A DNA stretch of 64,000 bases, from the NCBI RefSeq assembly GCF_900604285.1, contig NZ_UWNY01000002.1:157817-221816 (forward strand), in the 5' to 3' direction. Both the position numbers and the translations under genes were made by a program. Origin of the DNA: Varibaculum vaginae (lineage in GTDB: Bacteria; Actinomycetota; Actinomycetes; Actinomycetales; Actinomycetaceae). This document shows, one piece after another, positions 9,445 through 19,374 of this stretch. Positions within the stretch are counted from its first letter, which is position 1, and each line of letters starts with the position of its first letter. The notes beneath the pieces were generated by a model. The model worked only from the letters and a program-made list of their open reading frames with translations. It made no database searches and was not told where the DNA came from.

Positions 9445-12222
9445 ATGTCATTTTTTGAAAAAATCCTGCGGATGGGCGAGGGACGAATCCTCAAACGCCT
9501 AGACCGGACAGCTCGCGAAGTCGTGGCGAAAGAAGAAGAATACGCCGCCCTCAGCGACGAAGAACTAAAAGCCAAGACTGCTGAATTCAAAGAGGCACTG
9601 GCAAAAGGGGCAACCGAAGACGAAATCCTGGTGGATGCCTTCGCTACCGTGCGGGAGGCCGCCTGGCGCGTCCTCAAACAAAAGCCCTATCACGTGCAGG
9701 TTATGGGAGGAATTGCCCTGCACAACGGCAATATTGCCGAAATGAAAACCGGTGAAGGTAAAACCCTGGTAGCCACTATGCCCAGCTACCTCAACGCCCT
9801 TAGTGGCAAGGGTGTGCACGTAGTCACGGTTAACGACTACCTCGCCAGTTACCAAAGTGAGCTCATGGGGCGCGTCTATCGCTTCCTGGGGCTAACCGTA
9901 GGTTGTATTGTCAACGGTCAAACCCCTACGGAGCGGGTAAAACAATACCAAGCGGATATTACTTACGGCACCAATAACGAGTTCGGATTCGACTATCTGC
10001 GGGACAATATGGTGCAGCGGGTAGAAGACATTGTTCAGCGTGAACACAACTTTGCCATCGTGGACGAGGTGGACTCCATTCTGATCGACGAAGCGCGTAC
10101 CCCGCTGATTATTTCCGGTCCCGCTCAAGGCGAGGCCGACCAGTGGTACAACAAGTTCGCCTCCCTGGTAACCCGTCTAGAAAAAGATATGGATTACGAG
10201 GTCGACGAAAAGAAACGTACCGTGGGGGTCACCGATGTGGGGATCGCCGCGGTCGAGGACTTCTTAGGGATCGACAACCTCTACGAAGCCTCCCACACTC
10301 CCTTAATCGGTTTCCTCAACAACGCAATCAAAGCGAAAGAACTGTTCAAACGGGATCGGGACTACATTGTCCGCAACCGGGAAGTGCTAATCGTTGACGA
10401 GCATACCGGGCGCGTGATGGAAGGGCGGCGCTACAACGAGGGTATGCATCAGGCGATCGAAGCCAAGGAACACGTCCCGGTCAAAGCCGAGAATCAGACC
10501 CTGGCCACCATCACCTTGCAAAACTATTTCCGCCTGTACAACAAGCTTGCGGGCATGACCGGTACTGCCGAAACCGAGGCGGCCGAGTTTATGAATACTT
10601 ACAAGATCGGGGTTATCCCGATTCCACCCAATAAGCCGATGATCCGCATTGATCAACCGGATTTGGTTTATCCCTCCCGACGCGGCAAGCTCAAGGCGAT
10701 TGTGAGCGACATTAAAGAGCGTCACGAAAAAGGCCAGCCGATTCTGGTAGGTACCACCGATGTTGCCAAGTCGGAAGAACTTTCCATTCTGTTGGATGAG
10801 GCCGGGGTGCCTCATAACGTGCTAAACGCGAAGCAGCACGCCCATGAAGCCCAGGTGGTGTTCGATGCCGGGCGTAAAGGCATGGTCACCGTGGCCACCA
10901 ATATGGCCGGTCGTGGTACCGACATTATGCTGGGCGGCAACCCGGAGCATATCGCGGATCAGAAACTACGCGCCCGCGGACTAGATCCGGAAGAAAACCT
11001 TGCCGAATGGCAAGATGCCTGGGAGGATGCCCTTACCGAAGCGGAGGCCGAAGTAGCTGATGAACACAAGGAAGTTGTAGAACTAGGCGGCCTTTACGTC
11101 CTCGGTACCGAACGTCATGATGCTCGCCGCATTGATAACCAGTTGCGCGGGCGTTCTGGACGTCAAGGTGACCCCGGGGAATCCCGCTTCTACCTGGCAA
11201 TGGACGACCCGTTGATGATGAAAAATATGGCGGCGTTCGTAACCCGGTTCATGAATTCTTCCCTCTATCCCGAGGATCTACCACTTGAATCCAAGCTGGT
11301 TTCCGGGCGCATCCAATCCGCACAGCACCAGACGGAGGCGCAGAACTTCGAGATCCGTAAAAACGTCCTCAAATACGACGACGTGATGACTGATCAGCGC
11401 GATTTGATTTACACTGAACGTCAAGAAGTGCTGCATAAGAAAATAGATCTTGACGAATTGATTCCTTCCTATCTGCGCACTTTGATTAAAGAGGCCGTCA
11501 CTCACGCCACCAGTGAAGGCAACGATTCCAACGAATGGGATTTGGAAAAACTGTGGAATAATCTGCGCGCGGTTTACCCGGTGCGTGCCTCTCTTTCGGA
11601 GCTCAAGGGAGAGGACGGCTCTTTCCTACATATCTCGGCTTCCGAGCTGGAAACTATGTTACAAAACGATATTGCCGATGCCTATGAAGATATTCTGGAT
11701 CAGGTCAACGAGAACCCGATTGCAATTGATCAGCTGGGTGATCAGCCGATGGCCGAACTGGAACGCCGGGTGCTGCTGGCTACGGTGGATCGCTTGTGGC
11801 AACAGCACCTCTACGAGATGGACTACCTTAAAGAAGGTATCGGTCTGCGGGCGATGGGACAGCGTGACCCCTTGGTGGAATACAAGTCCGAGGGTGCGCT
11901 GATGTTTGAGAACATGATGGGGCAGGTACGTGAAGATACCGTGACCGGTATTTTCAGTTTCTCCCACCAGTTCCAGCAGGTCTATGAACAACAGCTGGAG
12001 GCAGAAAAACAGCAAGCGGAACAGGCTAAGAAGAAGGCGCTGGCGGAAGGCTCCGTGATGGGGGATACCGGACATAAGGAATCCTCGGAAACGCTGCCGG
12101 CTGGCGCGGGAGCTTCCGGGCAAGGATCAGCTTTTGGTGCCGAGGCTGCGCGGCAAACTGCTGCGCAAGGCGGTAACCGGGCTCAGCGCCGCGCGCAAAA
12201 GAAACGCCAAAAACATCGCTAG
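9445..12222 (+). CDS. secA: Preprotein translocase ATPase SecA
   Basis: This motor ATPase drives unfolded preproteins, including the LPxTG surface proteins encoded here, through SecYEG. The 925-residue protein contains Walker A GEGKT (103-107), [16 protein letters not shown], and the C-terminal helicase motif [10 protein letters not shown]. The tail is Gln/Ala-rich and ends in a basic patch ([14 protein letters not shown]). It lacks the Cys-rich zinc-binding motif of proteobacterial SecA, as is usual for actinobacterial SecA1. The start at 9445 ([13 protein letters not shown]) matches the family; an upstream in-frame ATG at 9394 adds only unconserved residues. A CGGGAGA sequence precedes the start. 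Confidence 0.98.
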   Translation: MSFFEKILRMGEGRILKRLDRTAREVVAKEEEYAALSDEELKAKTAEFKEALAKGATEDEILVDAFATVREAAWRVLKQKPYHVQVMGGIALHNGNIAEMKTGEGKTLVATMPSYLNALSGKGVHVVTVNDYLASYQSELMGRVYRFLGLTVGCIVNGQTPTERVKQYQADITYGTNNEFGFDYLRDNMVQRVEDIVQREHNFAIVDEVDSILIDEARTPLIISGPAQGEADQWYNKFASLVTRLEKDMDYEVDEKKRTVGVTDVGIAAVEDFLGIDNLYEASHTPLIGFLNNAIKAKELFKRDRDYIVRNREVLIVDEHTGRVMEGRRYNEGMHQAIEAKEHVPVKAENQTLATITLQNYFRLYNKLAGMTGTAETEAAEFMNTYKIGVIPIPPNKPMIRIDQPDLVYPSRRGKLKAIVSDIKERHEKGQPILVGTTDVAKSEELSILLDEAGVPHNVLNAKQHAHEAQVVFDAGRKGMVTVATNMAGRGTDIMLGGNPEHIADQKLRARGLDPEENLAEWQDAWEDALTEAEAEVADEHKEVVELGGLYVLGTERHDARRIDNQLRGRSGRQGDPGESRFYLAMDDPLMMKNMAAFVTRFMNSSLYPEDLPLESKLVSGRIQSAQHQTEAQNFEIRKNVLKYDDVMTDQRDLIYTERQEVLHKKIDLDELIPSYLRTLIKEAVTHATSEGNDSNEWDLEKLWNNLRAVYPVRASLSELKGEDGSFLHISASELETMLQNDIADAYEDILDQVNENPIAIDQLGDQPMAELERRVLLATVDRLWQQHLYEMDYLKEGIGLRAMGQRDPLVEYKSEGALMFENMMGQVREDTVTGIFSFSHQFQQVYEQQLEAEKQQAEQAKKKALAEGSVMGDTGHKESSETLPAGAGASGQGSAFGAEAARQTAAQGGNRAQRRAQKKRQKHR

Positions 12223-12337
12223 TATTGCTGAGGTGTGGCTAGCAGGCGGGGAGATTAGTGGTGTTTTGCCGATTTCTTCCCCGGGTGTCGCTTCTACTGG
12301 CTATTAAGCGGGGGAGTGAATCGTGGGGCATGCCTGC

Positions 12338-12961
12338 TTAGCCGATTTCTAGGGCGCAAATTCGCCAAGTTTTTCCCCAGGGCTTAATGCGCATGGCGAC
12401 TGCTCGAACTCGGGAACCATCGTTAACGCTTACCGCTACCTCGATCCCGTTGAAGCCATGCTCACCCTCTCCGGCTTTGCGACAACAAATCCGGCGTACC
12501 TGGATTGGGGTGGGCAGAGGGTGATGTCTTTCGGTACGTACTAAAGCCAAAAAAGGTTTACGCAGCTCGCTTGTGAACCAATTAGTTACGGCCTGTTCGG
12601 ATCGCCTCCCGGAAAAAACTTCAAAAATCGTTCTCACTGCTGTTGCTATCCAAGGTTTTATCTGAGGCAGTTTAGATAGTGATTCTGCCTGGCTGCAGAC
12701 TGGTAGTACTTCTGGTTTTTCTTGTTTCTGTGGTTTTAATGCCTGTACTACTAGCGGACCATAGTTGGGGCTTAGGGGAATTTGGGGAAGCTCTGGGCAG
12801 ATGATAGCTAGCGGTCCAGAATATTTCCCATCTTGGGGGCAGATAGTTACTAATGGTTTTCCCGGGGGAAATAGTTTCTGAAAGTGGTTTTGGGTATTTT
12901 CTGTTTCCGGGTGCTCTTCTTCCACCTCGTCTAAAAGAGGTTGTCTAGCTGCTAATATCAT
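12338..12961 (-). CDS. Rv3235-like conserved actinobacterial protein
   Basis: The function is unknown. The 207-residue product ends with a compact domain (about 95-207) whose last residues, TWRICALEIG, match the terminal motif I associate with the Rv3235/DUF6459 family. That family is found near secA in many actinobacteria. The N-terminal half is Pro/Glu-rich and probably disordered. It is encoded convergently to secA. The ATG at 12961 has AAGGATCC upstream. The family assignment comes from motif and position and would need a profile search to confirm. Confidence 0.72.
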   Translation of the reverse strand: MILAARQPLLDEVEEEHPETENTQNHFQKLFPPGKPLVTICPQDGKYSGPLAIICPELPQIPLSPNYGPLVVQALKPQKQEKPEVLPVCSQAESLSKLPQIKPWIATAVRTIFEVFSGRRSEQAVTNWFTSELRKPFLALVRTERHHPLPTPIQVRRICCRKAGEGEHGFNGIEVAVSVNDGSRVRAVAMRIKPWGKTWRICALEIG

Positions 12962-13250
12962 CGGCTTGGATCCTTAAAATATGAGAATTGTGCCGCTAAT
13001 CCATTAGGGGCATCTGGGGAAAGGCTTCACTGCCAAGTTGCATTTCGCGATATTTACAGAGATATCTAAAAGTTTTTAATAGTCAAAATCTATACGAACA
13101 GGCTGTTAATAATTGCAAATTAAGCAAAAGTTAAAGTTAGATGAGTTATAAGGGTGTTTTTAAATTTGAAAAATACGCGAGTATTCCATTTCTAGGATGC
13201 TTCGGGGTGGGGGCGACCTCAAGAAGGCGCGCGGGGGTTAGCATGGTTAG

Positions 13251-13769
13251 GTGCGTATTTATCTTCCCTTGACGGTCAGTGAACTTTCTGAACTGCAGCT
13301 TTATTCTCGATTTGCCTGGGCGGGCAATGATGATTTTTGCCAGCTGTGGGGGATTGACTTCCAAGATGGGGAGCAAGCGGAAGATATGGCCATGAGCATG
13401 GCGGCAATGGCCTGCCTGGAAAAGGCCGGGGAAGCCTATCCGGGGCGAATTGTGGCGGCCTTAGATGCGGATGCCAGTGAATTGATTACCAATAGCGACC
13501 CTGGTGTTTTTGAAGTTAAAACTGGTTTTGACTGGCGGCGCATGGTTAGTCTCCATGTGGATAGCCGCGAAGATCTTGAGCTTTGCCGGCAGGTCAGGAA
13601 TTTGGTTTCCCCACAGTTAGCCGCCTTGTGGTGTCGGGGAAGATTTAGTGGTGAGGGCGAAGAAGAAACCCCCGAGTGGGAACTGTGGGAGGCCTTGGCG
13701 GCGCAACCACTATCCTGGTATGACCAGAGCGAACTTGATTATTTACGCCGGTCATTGCCCGTCTTGTAG
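13251..13769 (+). CDS. Conserved actinobacterial protein, DUF6912-like
   Basis: This 172-residue cytoplasmic protein has no known function. It starts MRIYLPLTVSEL, the typical opening of a small actinobacterial family (DUF6912) found near secA and Rv3235-like genes. The middle part contains AMAAMACLEKAG and VAALDADASEL, also in keeping with that family. The start is GTG with weak GGGGG upstream. It is divergently placed relative to the Rv3235-like gene, sharing an A+T-rich 290-bp intergenic region with it. I see no membrane segment or catalytic motif. Confidence 0.7.
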   Translation: MRIYLPLTVSELSELQLYSRFAWAGNDDFCQLWGIDFQDGEQAEDMAMSMAAMACLEKAGEAYPGRIVAALDADASELITNSDPGVFEVKTGFDWRRMVSLHVDSREDLELCRQVRNLVSPQLAALWCRGRFSGEGEEETPEWELWEALAAQPLSWYDQSELDYLRRSLPVL

Positions 13770-14101
13770 GGTGTAGGGTAATATCGCCGGGCATTACCGC
13801 ACCTATTTTCCCTCGCTGACCTAGCCAGGATGGCTCAGATTCTAGGGGTTTATGCGAGTGTACCTGCGAAATTTGGATGAAAGTTGGCAGTCGGTGGTTA
13901 CTTGAGACAGGTATGCGCCGAAATTAAGACCGGTTCCGCCGCCTCGGTACCGTGCGCAACATTAGCCGGGTCGTCCATCGCGGTTTTAAACCCACCCCGC
14001 AGCCTCGGTACTATGCCTCCTTGAGCTAGGGGAAGGTGAGTCGCCCTCGGAGGATTCCCTGCTGGGCGGGTTGCCGCGTGCCCTTGCTTCTAAAGTTAGT
14101 T
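13770..14101. other. Intergenic stretch, nothing recognised
   Basis: About 330 bp lie between convergent genes. The only visible structure is a loose duplication of GCCTCGGTAC near 13940 and 14000. I see no gene, clear terminator or RNA. Confidence 0.5.
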
Positions 14102-14530
14102 TTAAGCGTTGATCCCCGCCTCGCTGGCATATCCTTGAGCGGCAAGAGCTTGACGTAGTGCCTGCATAGAGGTCGCGATATCCTTCGGGGTAGCGGGCTG
14201 GGCGTGCGCGAATTTAATATCTTCCATCGAGTTTGCCGGAATTAGGTGTAGGTGCAGATGTGGCACATCGAATCCCGCGATACTCAGGCAGGATCTCTGA
14301 GATCCAAATGCTTGGCGTTGCGCGCGCCCGATAATCTGCGCCACTTTAATTAGGTGCTGCAGCTCTTCAGAAGGGGCATCCCAGTAGTTTTCGACTTCTC
14401 GGCGGGGAACTAAAAGCACGTGTCCGGGAGTTATCGGATTGATATCGGCAAAGGCGACACAAATGTCATCTTTCCAACAGAATTCGCCGGGGATTTCCCC
14501 GGTGATAATGCGAGTAAAAATGGTGGGCAT
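14102..14530 (-). CDS. HIT-family nucleotide hydrolase/transferase
   Basis: This is a small (142-residue) histidine-triad protein, expected to hydrolyse phosphoramidate or dinucleoside polyphosphate bonds of purine nucleotides. The triad HLHLHL has His91, His93 and His95, with catalytic His95. FADINPITPGHVLLVP is the conserved N-terminal strand-turn region. The ATG at 14530 is chosen because AGGAGGAACC immediately precedes it; the longer open frame upstream is unconserved. It is divergent from ftsZ, with about 200 bp between them. Confidence 0.92.
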   Translation of the reverse strand: MPTIFTRIITGEIPGEFCWKDDICVAFADINPITPGHVLLVPRREVENYWDAPSEELQHLIKVAQIIGRAQRQAFGSQRSCLSIAGFDVPHLHLHLIPANSMEDIKFAHAQPATPKDIATSMQALRQALAAQGYASEAGINA

Positions 14531-14685
14531 GGTTCCTCCTGGGATGGTAGTTCTTGTCTTCAATGATAGGACGGGAAGGGGAAGAGAAAAGTTTTTGGGA
14601 CAAAATTGGCAACACGCGTGCCGAGTGCTTGCTGAAAATGTCAGGTTACATAGGATTTTCGTTTGACCAAGAGGGCAATAAAATC

Positions 14686-14712
14686 TAACCCTCAACTAAA
14701 GGTTGAGGGTTA
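14686..14712. promoter_or_regulatory. Perfect inverted repeat just upstream of ftsZ
   Basis: TAACCCTCAAC (14686-14696) and GTTGAGGGTTA (14702-14712) form an 11-bp perfect stem with a 5-nt loop. It ends four bases before the ftsZ Shine-Dalgarno CGGAGGG. It could be an operator for the HIT/ftsZ divergent region or a 5'-leader hairpin that tunes FtsZ translation. Confidence 0.55.
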
Positions 14713-14727
14713 AATCGGAGGGCGACC

Positions 14728-16068
14728 GTGACAGTACCAGATACGAACCTGGCAGATATTAAAGTTGTAGGCATCGGCGGCGGCGGAGCAAATGCCGTTA
14801 ACCGCATGATTGAGTTCGGTCTCAAGGGCGTGGAATTCATCGCGATAAATACCGATGCCCAGGCGCTAATGATGTCGGATGCGGACGTGAAACTGGATAT
14901 CGGAAGGGAAGAAACCCGTGGTCTAGGCGCTGGAGCCGACCCTAAAGTTGGCGAACGGGCTGCCGCTGATAACGAAGAGGAAATCAAAGATATCCTAGCA
15001 GGTGCGGATATGGTCTTCGTTACCGCAGGCGAGGGGGGTGGTACCGGTACTGGTGGTGCTCCTATTGTGGCGCGGGTGGCGCGGGAAATGGGTGCTCTTA
15101 CCATCGGGGTAGTCACTCGCCCCTTCTCATTCGAAGGCAAACGCCGTCATACCCAAGCTGATGCTGGGGTAGAGGCGCTGCGAAAAGAAGTCGACACCAT
15201 TATCGTGATTCCTAACGATCGCCTCCTGGAAATCTCAGATCAAAACATCACCATGGTTGATGCTTTCTCGGCAGCTGATGAAGTTCTACATTCCGGTGTC
15301 CAGGGAATTACTGATCTGATTACTACATCTGCCCTAATCAATGTGGACTTTGCAGATGTGAAAAGCGTGATGAAGGGGGCGGGTACTGCCCTCATGGGGA
15401 TTGGCTCCGCCACCGGGGAAGATCGCGCGATTCGCGCTGCTGAAGCCGCGTTTATGTCACCGCTACTAGAAGCCAATATCGACGGGGCGCTCGGGGTGTT
15501 AATGTTCTTCCAGGGTGGCTCCGATATGGGATTGATTGAGGTACACCGAGCCGCGGATATGGTGCGCGAAATGGTGCACCCGGAAGCTAATATTATTTTC
15601 GGTGCCAATGTTGACGAATCCCTGGGTGACCAGATTCGGGTAACCATCATTGCTGCCGGATTCGATGATCCCAAAAAGGCTAAAGGGAAAATCAAGAGTG
15701 CGAAGGCAGAACCGAAAGCCCCGCAACCAGCGATAGAAGCGTCTGCTGTTCCGGTCAAGACAGAACCCAAAGAGGATTCCACGGCAACTTCTGCGATCCC
15801 GGCATTTCCGCGCCGAGCGGCATTGAACGAGGAAAATAGGAGCGTAGGGGATCTTCCTCGAGCAAGCGCGCCCGGGGCGCACCGCTTGCCGGTTACACCG
15901 CCTTCTCGCGATGCTTTCAGCCGCAGAGAGGCTGAAAGTACTCACAGTTACCGCGATAACTTTGGAGTGGATACCAAACGCGAAGATGACTCTACCTTAA
16001 CCGTTCCACGAATTTTCGAGGACGATGAGCCAGAATCAGGTCTTGACGTACCTGACTTCATGCGGTAG
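14728..16068 (+). CDS. ftsZ: Cell division protein FtsZ
   Basis: This tubulin-like GTPase forms the Z ring. The 446-residue protein has the GTP-binding signature [10 protein letters not shown] (101-110) and a synergy (T7) loop region around [11 protein letters not shown] long variable linker (about 320-430) is rich in Pro, Ala and Glu. The C-terminal peptide LDVPDFMR binds partners such as SepF and FtsW in actinobacteria. The start is GTG with CGGAGGG five bases upstream. It is followed by pgeF, sepF, yggT and divIVA in the normal actinobacterial order. The upstream neighbour is a divergent HIT gene rather than ftsQ. Confidence 0.98.
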   Translation: MTVPDTNLADIKVVGIGGGGANAVNRMIEFGLKGVEFIAINTDAQALMMSDADVKLDIGREETRGLGAGADPKVGERAAADNEEEIKDILAGADMVFVTAGEGGGTGTGGAPIVARVAREMGALTIGVVTRPFSFEGKRRHTQADAGVEALRKEVDTIIVIPNDRLLEISDQNITMVDAFSAADEVLHSGVQGITDLITTSALINVDFADVKSVMKGAGTALMGIGSATGEDRAIRAAEAAFMSPLLEANIDGALGVLMFFQGGSDMGLIEVHRAADMVREMVHPEANIIFGANVDESLGDQIRVTIIAAGFDDPKKAKGKIKSAKAEPKAPQPAIEASAVPVKTEPKEDSTATSAIPAFPRRAALNEENRSVGDLPRASAPGAHRLPVTPPSRDAFSRREAESTHSYRDNFGVDTKREDDSTLTVPRIFEDDEPESGLDVPDFMR

Positions 16069-16074
16069 GGCTCA

Positions 16075-16821
16075 ATGTTTGACCTTGGGGGAGCGCAGGC
16101 AGTTTTTACCAACCGCATTGGAGGTGGATCCACCGGCGCGTATGCCACTCTAAATCTGGGGGATCATGTTGGTGACGATCCGCTGCTGGTGGCGCAAAAT
16201 CGCAGAATTGTTGATCAGGCGATCGGGCGCAAAGTGGTGTGGATGCATCAGACCCACTCTAACCGGGTGGCGCAAATCCATCCTGGTTACACGGACAGTC
16301 CTGTCGATGCCGACGGAATCGTTATCGACACCCGTGAATTTACAGAACTGGGTCTGGCAACACCTGCCGCGGCGGTGATGGTGGCCGATTGTGTGCCGCT
16401 ACTGCTTGCTTCTGAAGATGGCCTATTAGTTGCTGCTGTACATGCAGGCAGAGCCGGAATGGTTACTGGAATTGTGCGGGAAGCAGTAATCGCAATGCGA
16501 AAGTTGGGCGCGCAAGGCGGAAAGATTCACGCTGCAATCGGGCCGGCGATTTGCGGGGCTTGCTATGAAGTTCCTGAAGCTATGCGTACCCATGTGACCG
16601 GGCATGTACCTGCCGCCTGGTCGCGAACTCGTTCAGGGAGCCCCGGTTTAGATTTGCAGGCCGGAGTAATCTCTCAGCTGCGAACAGCCGGAGTACGGAT
16701 TACCTTTGCTTCTAAACGCTGCACTTTCGAGGATCGGAATCTTTACTCTTATCGCCGCGATGGTGCCACTGGACGCTTTGCGGGGATTGTGGTTGGTAAA
16801 GGTAAGGTACCAGCTAGCTGA
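16075..16821 (+). CDS. pgeF: PgeF/YlmD laccase-domain protein (peptidoglycan editing factor family)
   Basis: This 248-residue protein belongs to the multicopper-oxidase-like YlmD/YfiH family. Members are proposed to act as purine nucleoside-processing or peptidoglycan-editing enzymes. Conserved metal-site motifs are visible: HQTHSNRV, ADCVPLLLA, VHAGRAGM and GPAICGACYEV. The C-terminal NLYSYRRDGATGRFAGIV is also typical. The ATG lies six bases after the ftsZ stop with no clear Shine-Dalgarno, so it is probably translated by coupling. The fixed position between ftsZ and sepF is shared across actinobacteria. Confidence 0.92.
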   Translation: MFDLGGAQAVFTNRIGGGSTGAYATLNLGDHVGDDPLLVAQNRRIVDQAIGRKVVWMHQTHSNRVAQIHPGYTDSPVDADGIVIDTREFTELGLATPAAAVMVADCVPLLLASEDGLLVAAVHAGRAGMVTGIVREAVIAMRKLGAQGGKIHAAIGPAICGACYEVPEAMRTHVTGHVPAAWSRTRSGSPGLDLQAGVISQLRTAGVRITFASKRCTFEDRNLYSYRRDGATGRFAGIVVGKGKVPAS

Positions 16822-16931
16822 ACTGCAATTTTAGGTCGGTAGTTTTAGGAACACGCCGAGGGGATGCTTCCTAAAAAACCCGGTCGCGATTAACGTTTTC
16901 ATAGACCCACATTAGAACGAAGGAGAACCTG

Positions 16932-17396
16932 ATGGGCGCTTTGAGGAAGACCATGGACTATTTGGGGCTGTCCGAACCGCAAGAGAACGAGGAATTCAGC
17001 GATGAGCTGCAAAGCGAAGTTCCGGACGCCGAAGTACCGGCTCCTCGTCCTCGAATTGCAGAGCCGGCACTGCGTTTCCCGCATGCAGTGAGCTCCCATC
17101 CTGAACCCGCCTCAGAGCTAAAGCGGATTGTAACCATTCGTCCTACTACCTATAACGAAGCGCAAAATATCGGGGAGGCTTTTAAAGACGGTACCCCGGT
17201 CATTATGAACCTTGGAGCAATGAACGACCTGGAAGCGCGACGGATGATTGACTTTGCCGCAGGTCTTAGCTTCGCGTTGGACGGGGGAATTGAAAAGGTC
17301 ACTAACCGGGTGTTTCTGCTTTCGCCAAAATCGGTACAGGTAGATGAAGGTGCATCCTCCCTGGGGTCCAAAAGAGATTTCTTCAACCAAAGTTAA
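16932..17396 (+). CDS. sepF: Cell division protein SepF
   Basis: SepF is a membrane-associated FtsZ-binding protein that anchors the Z ring in actinobacteria, which lack FtsA. The 154-residue product has an N-terminal amphipathic membrane-binding segment (MGALRKTMDYLGL), an acidic linker, and the SepF core (about 65-145) with RPTTYNEAQNIGEAFKDGTP and MNLGAMNDLEARRMIDFAAG. The start has AAGGAG six bases upstream. It lies two genes after ftsZ and four bases before yggT. Confidence 0.97.
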   Translation: MGALRKTMDYLGLSEPQENEEFSDELQSEVPDAEVPAPRPRIAEPALRFPHAVSSHPEPASELKRIVTIRPTTYNEAQNIGEAFKDGTPVIMNLGAMNDLEARRMIDFAAGLSFALDGGIEKVTNRVFLLSPKSVQVDEGASSLGSKRDFFNQS

Positions 17397-17399
17397 TAG

Positions 17400-17729
17400 A
17401 TGCTTTCTCTAATCTATTGGAGCGGTCTGATTGGCAGATGGCTGCTGCAGTTATACATCCTGGCGCTAATAATCCGGGCAGTGTTGTCCTGGGTGATGGC
17501 GTTAAACCCCAGTTGGCGTCCTCAAAAGTCATTCACCTTATTCCTTTGTAATTTGGTATTTGCCTTAACTGATCCGCCTTTACGTTTCTTAGGAAGATTT
17601 ATTAAACCGCTCCGTCTTGGGACTATCGCCCTAGACCTCAGTTTTATTGTGCTATTTTTGCTGGTCACAATCTTAATTAATGTTTGGACGCACTTAGTCA
17701 ATGCGCTTTTGGTGCTTTTTAGTTCCTAA
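17400..17729 (+). CDS. YggT-family membrane protein
   Basis: This 109-residue integral membrane protein has two predicted hydrophobic regions (about 10-35 and 70-105). They are separated by the conserved DPPLRFLGRFIKPL and GTIALDLSFIV segments of the YggT family. Its role is unknown; members sit in the sepF-divIVA interval in actinobacteria and firmicutes and are thought to support division or osmotic adaptation. The ATG begins three bases after the sepF stop, so it belongs to the same transcript. Confidence 0.93.
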   Translation: MLSLIYWSGLIGRWLLQLYILALIIRAVLSWVMALNPSWRPQKSFTLFLCNLVFALTDPPLRFLGRFIKPLRLGTIALDLSFIVLFLLVTILINVWTHLVNALLVLFSS

Positions 17730-17753
17730 AACTGCAGGAAAATAGCTAAAGTG

Positions 17754-17782
17754 TTGCCGAAAATCATAGATGTTACTATTGT
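17754..17782 (+). promoter_or_regulatory. Candidate promoter for divIVA
   Basis: TTGCCG (17754-17759) and TATTGT (17777-17782) are spaced by exactly 17 bp, 25 bp after the yggT stop. It would give divIVA a transcript separate from the ftsZ operon. Confidence 0.4.
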
Positions 17783-17910
17783 TGAAGATGTGGAAGTTGA
17801 GCAGAACTCCGGTATGCTTGTTTCCAACTGCAACCTATAGCGCAGAAGTCCCTAGAGGAAGCTGACAGTTTCCCCCAGGGAGAAGACGATAATAAACTGA
17901 GGTGACAGGT

Positions 17911-18708
17911 ATGGCTCTGCTGACTGCTGAGGATGTCCATTGGAAGCAATTCCAAGCGACTAAGTTCCGTGAAGGCTACGACCAAGAGGAAGTTGATGAA
18001 TTCCTAGATGAGGTTGTGGAAACCATTGCGACCCTGCAGGATCAAAATGCTTCCCTAAAAACTGAACTTGATGAGGTACGTCAGCAGGCAGCTGCTGGTG
18101 GGCTAGTAGCGCCTAGCGACAATAGCGAAGAGGTAGCAGCGCTCAAGGCACAGCTGGAAACCGCTAATGGGCAGATTGCCGAGATGCAGGCGCAGGTACA
18201 GCAGTTCCAAGCGGCGGCTGCTGAAGGCGATCCGCAGGCTGGGGAACAAATCCAGGCGTTGCAAGCTCATTTGGCGCAAACTCAGCAAGAAGCACAGGCG
18301 GCTTTGGCGCAGTCTCAGGCCGAAACCCAGCAGGCTATTGCGGAAATTGAGCAGCTGCGGGAACAGCTGGCGCAGGCGCAGCAGGGTGCAGCCGCTTCTC
18401 AGTCTGCATCCGACCAGCCCGAGGATGCGACTTCGATGCTGGCTTTGGCGCAGCGGGTACACGATGAATACGTGCGCAATGGTCAGCAGGAAGCCGATCA
18501 GATTCTGGAAGATTCCCGGCTTAAGGGTGACCAAATTGTACGTGAGGCCAATGATGAACGTCGTCGGGTGCTAGAGCAGCTAGAATCCGAGCGGGCAGAT
18601 CTAGAGTCCCGGGTAGACGACCTAAAGGCCTTCGAGAACGATTATCGCCAAAAGGTGCGGGAACACCTGCAGGCGCTGATTGGTCAACTCGACGCCCAAG
18701 AAGCCTAA
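17911..18708 (+). CDS. divIVA: DivIVA/Wag31 polar growth and septum protein
   Basis: This coiled-coil protein binds curved membrane and organises polar growth in actinobacteria. The 265-residue product has the N-terminal DivIVA domain (MALLTAEDVHWKQF, EGYDQEEVDEFLDEV). A long Gln/Ala/Glu coiled coil (about 45-155) follows, then a second conserved helix with MLALAQRVHDEYVRNG and a C-terminal coiled coil. The ATG at 17911 is preceded by GAGGTG at a six-base spacing; an in-frame GTG nine bases earlier is part of that ribosome site. Confidence 0.96.
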   Translation: MALLTAEDVHWKQFQATKFREGYDQEEVDEFLDEVVETIATLQDQNASLKTELDEVRQQAAAGGLVAPSDNSEEVAALKAQLETANGQIAEMQAQVQQFQAAAAEGDPQAGEQIQALQAHLAQTQQEAQAALAQSQAETQQAIAEIEQLREQLAQAQQGAAASQSASDQPEDATSMLALAQRVHDEYVRNGQQEADQILEDSRLKGDQIVREANDERRRVLEQLESERADLESRVDDLKAFENDYRQKVREHLQALIGQLDAQEA

Positions 18709-18753
18709 ATAAAATAAAAGTCTATTTCCCTCCCGAGAGCCAGGGAGGATGAG

Positions 18754-18793
18754 GCGATGCCACCACGTAAGTGGTGGCATCGCTGCTTTTTTA
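18754..18793 (+). terminator. Strong intrinsic terminator after divIVA
   Basis: A 13-bp perfect stem (18754-18766 with 18771-18783), a GTAA loop and a T run (18787-18792) form a textbook terminator. It ends the divIVA transcript 40 bp before lspA. Confidence 0.9.
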
Positions 18794-18831
18794 TTAAATT
18801 GAGTCTTAGACTTAACCGATCTGGGAAGAAG

Positions 18832-19374
18832 ATGAATAAGCAAGAAAAGAAGCCAACCCTCCCCCTAGTGGTGATATTTGCTTTTATTGCCATACCGGTG
18901 CTGATCATTGATCAACTCACCAAGCTCTGGGCACTTAACAGCTTAGAAATAGGAGCTGCTCCTAAACCGCTGATTGGCAACCTTATTGGTCTGCAATTGG
19001 TGCGTAACCCGGGCGCTGCCTTTTCTCTGGCTGAAGGATTCACCTGGTTTTTTTCCGTGATTGCGGTAGCGGTGCTCGCAATTATTATTTGGAGCGGGCG
19101 TGCTATGACCAATCTAGCATGGCAATTATCTCTCGGGCTATTGGCAGGAGGAGCGCTGGGGAACCTGATTGACCGGCTTATTCGCCCTCCGGGGATTTTT
19201 CGAGGTCATGTAATCGATTTTCTAAACTATCGCGGCATGTTTGTCGGGAATATCGCGGATATCGCGATTGTACTTGGGGTAATTACTGTGGTGGTACTGG
19301 TGGTGTTGGGTGTTCCCTCTACCAGTGGGAAACATGTCTACCAGCCGGAACGGGTTCGGGGTAGCAATGCGTGA
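18832..19374 (+). CDS. lspA: Lipoprotein signal peptidase (LspA)
   Basis: This membrane aspartyl protease removes signal peptides from diacylglyceryl-modified prolipoproteins. The 180-residue protein has four hydrophobic segments. The conserved motifs IDQLTKLWA, NPGAAFS, GNLIDRL and VIDFLNYRG/NIADIAI are present, and the two catalytic aspartates lie in GNLIDR and NIADI. The ATG at 18832 is chosen because the longer frame would start inside the divIVA terminator. The stop overlaps the rluD start by 8 bp. Confidence 0.96.
   Translation: MNKQEKKPTLPLVVIFAFIAIPVLIIDQLTKLWALNSLEIGAAPKPLIGNLIGLQLVRNPGAAFSLAEGFTWFFSVIAVAVLAIIIWSGRAMTNLAWQLSLGLLAGGALGNLIDRLIRPPGIFRGHVIDFLNYRGMFVGNIADIAIVLGVITVVVLVVLGVPSTSGKHVYQPERVRGSNA

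Noticed and set aside
16843..16876. Hairpin TTTTAGGAA/TTCCTAAAA between pgeF and sepF as a terminator
   Set aside because: The stem is A+T-rich with a 16-nt loop and no T run on the plus strand, and sepF appears to belong to the same operon.
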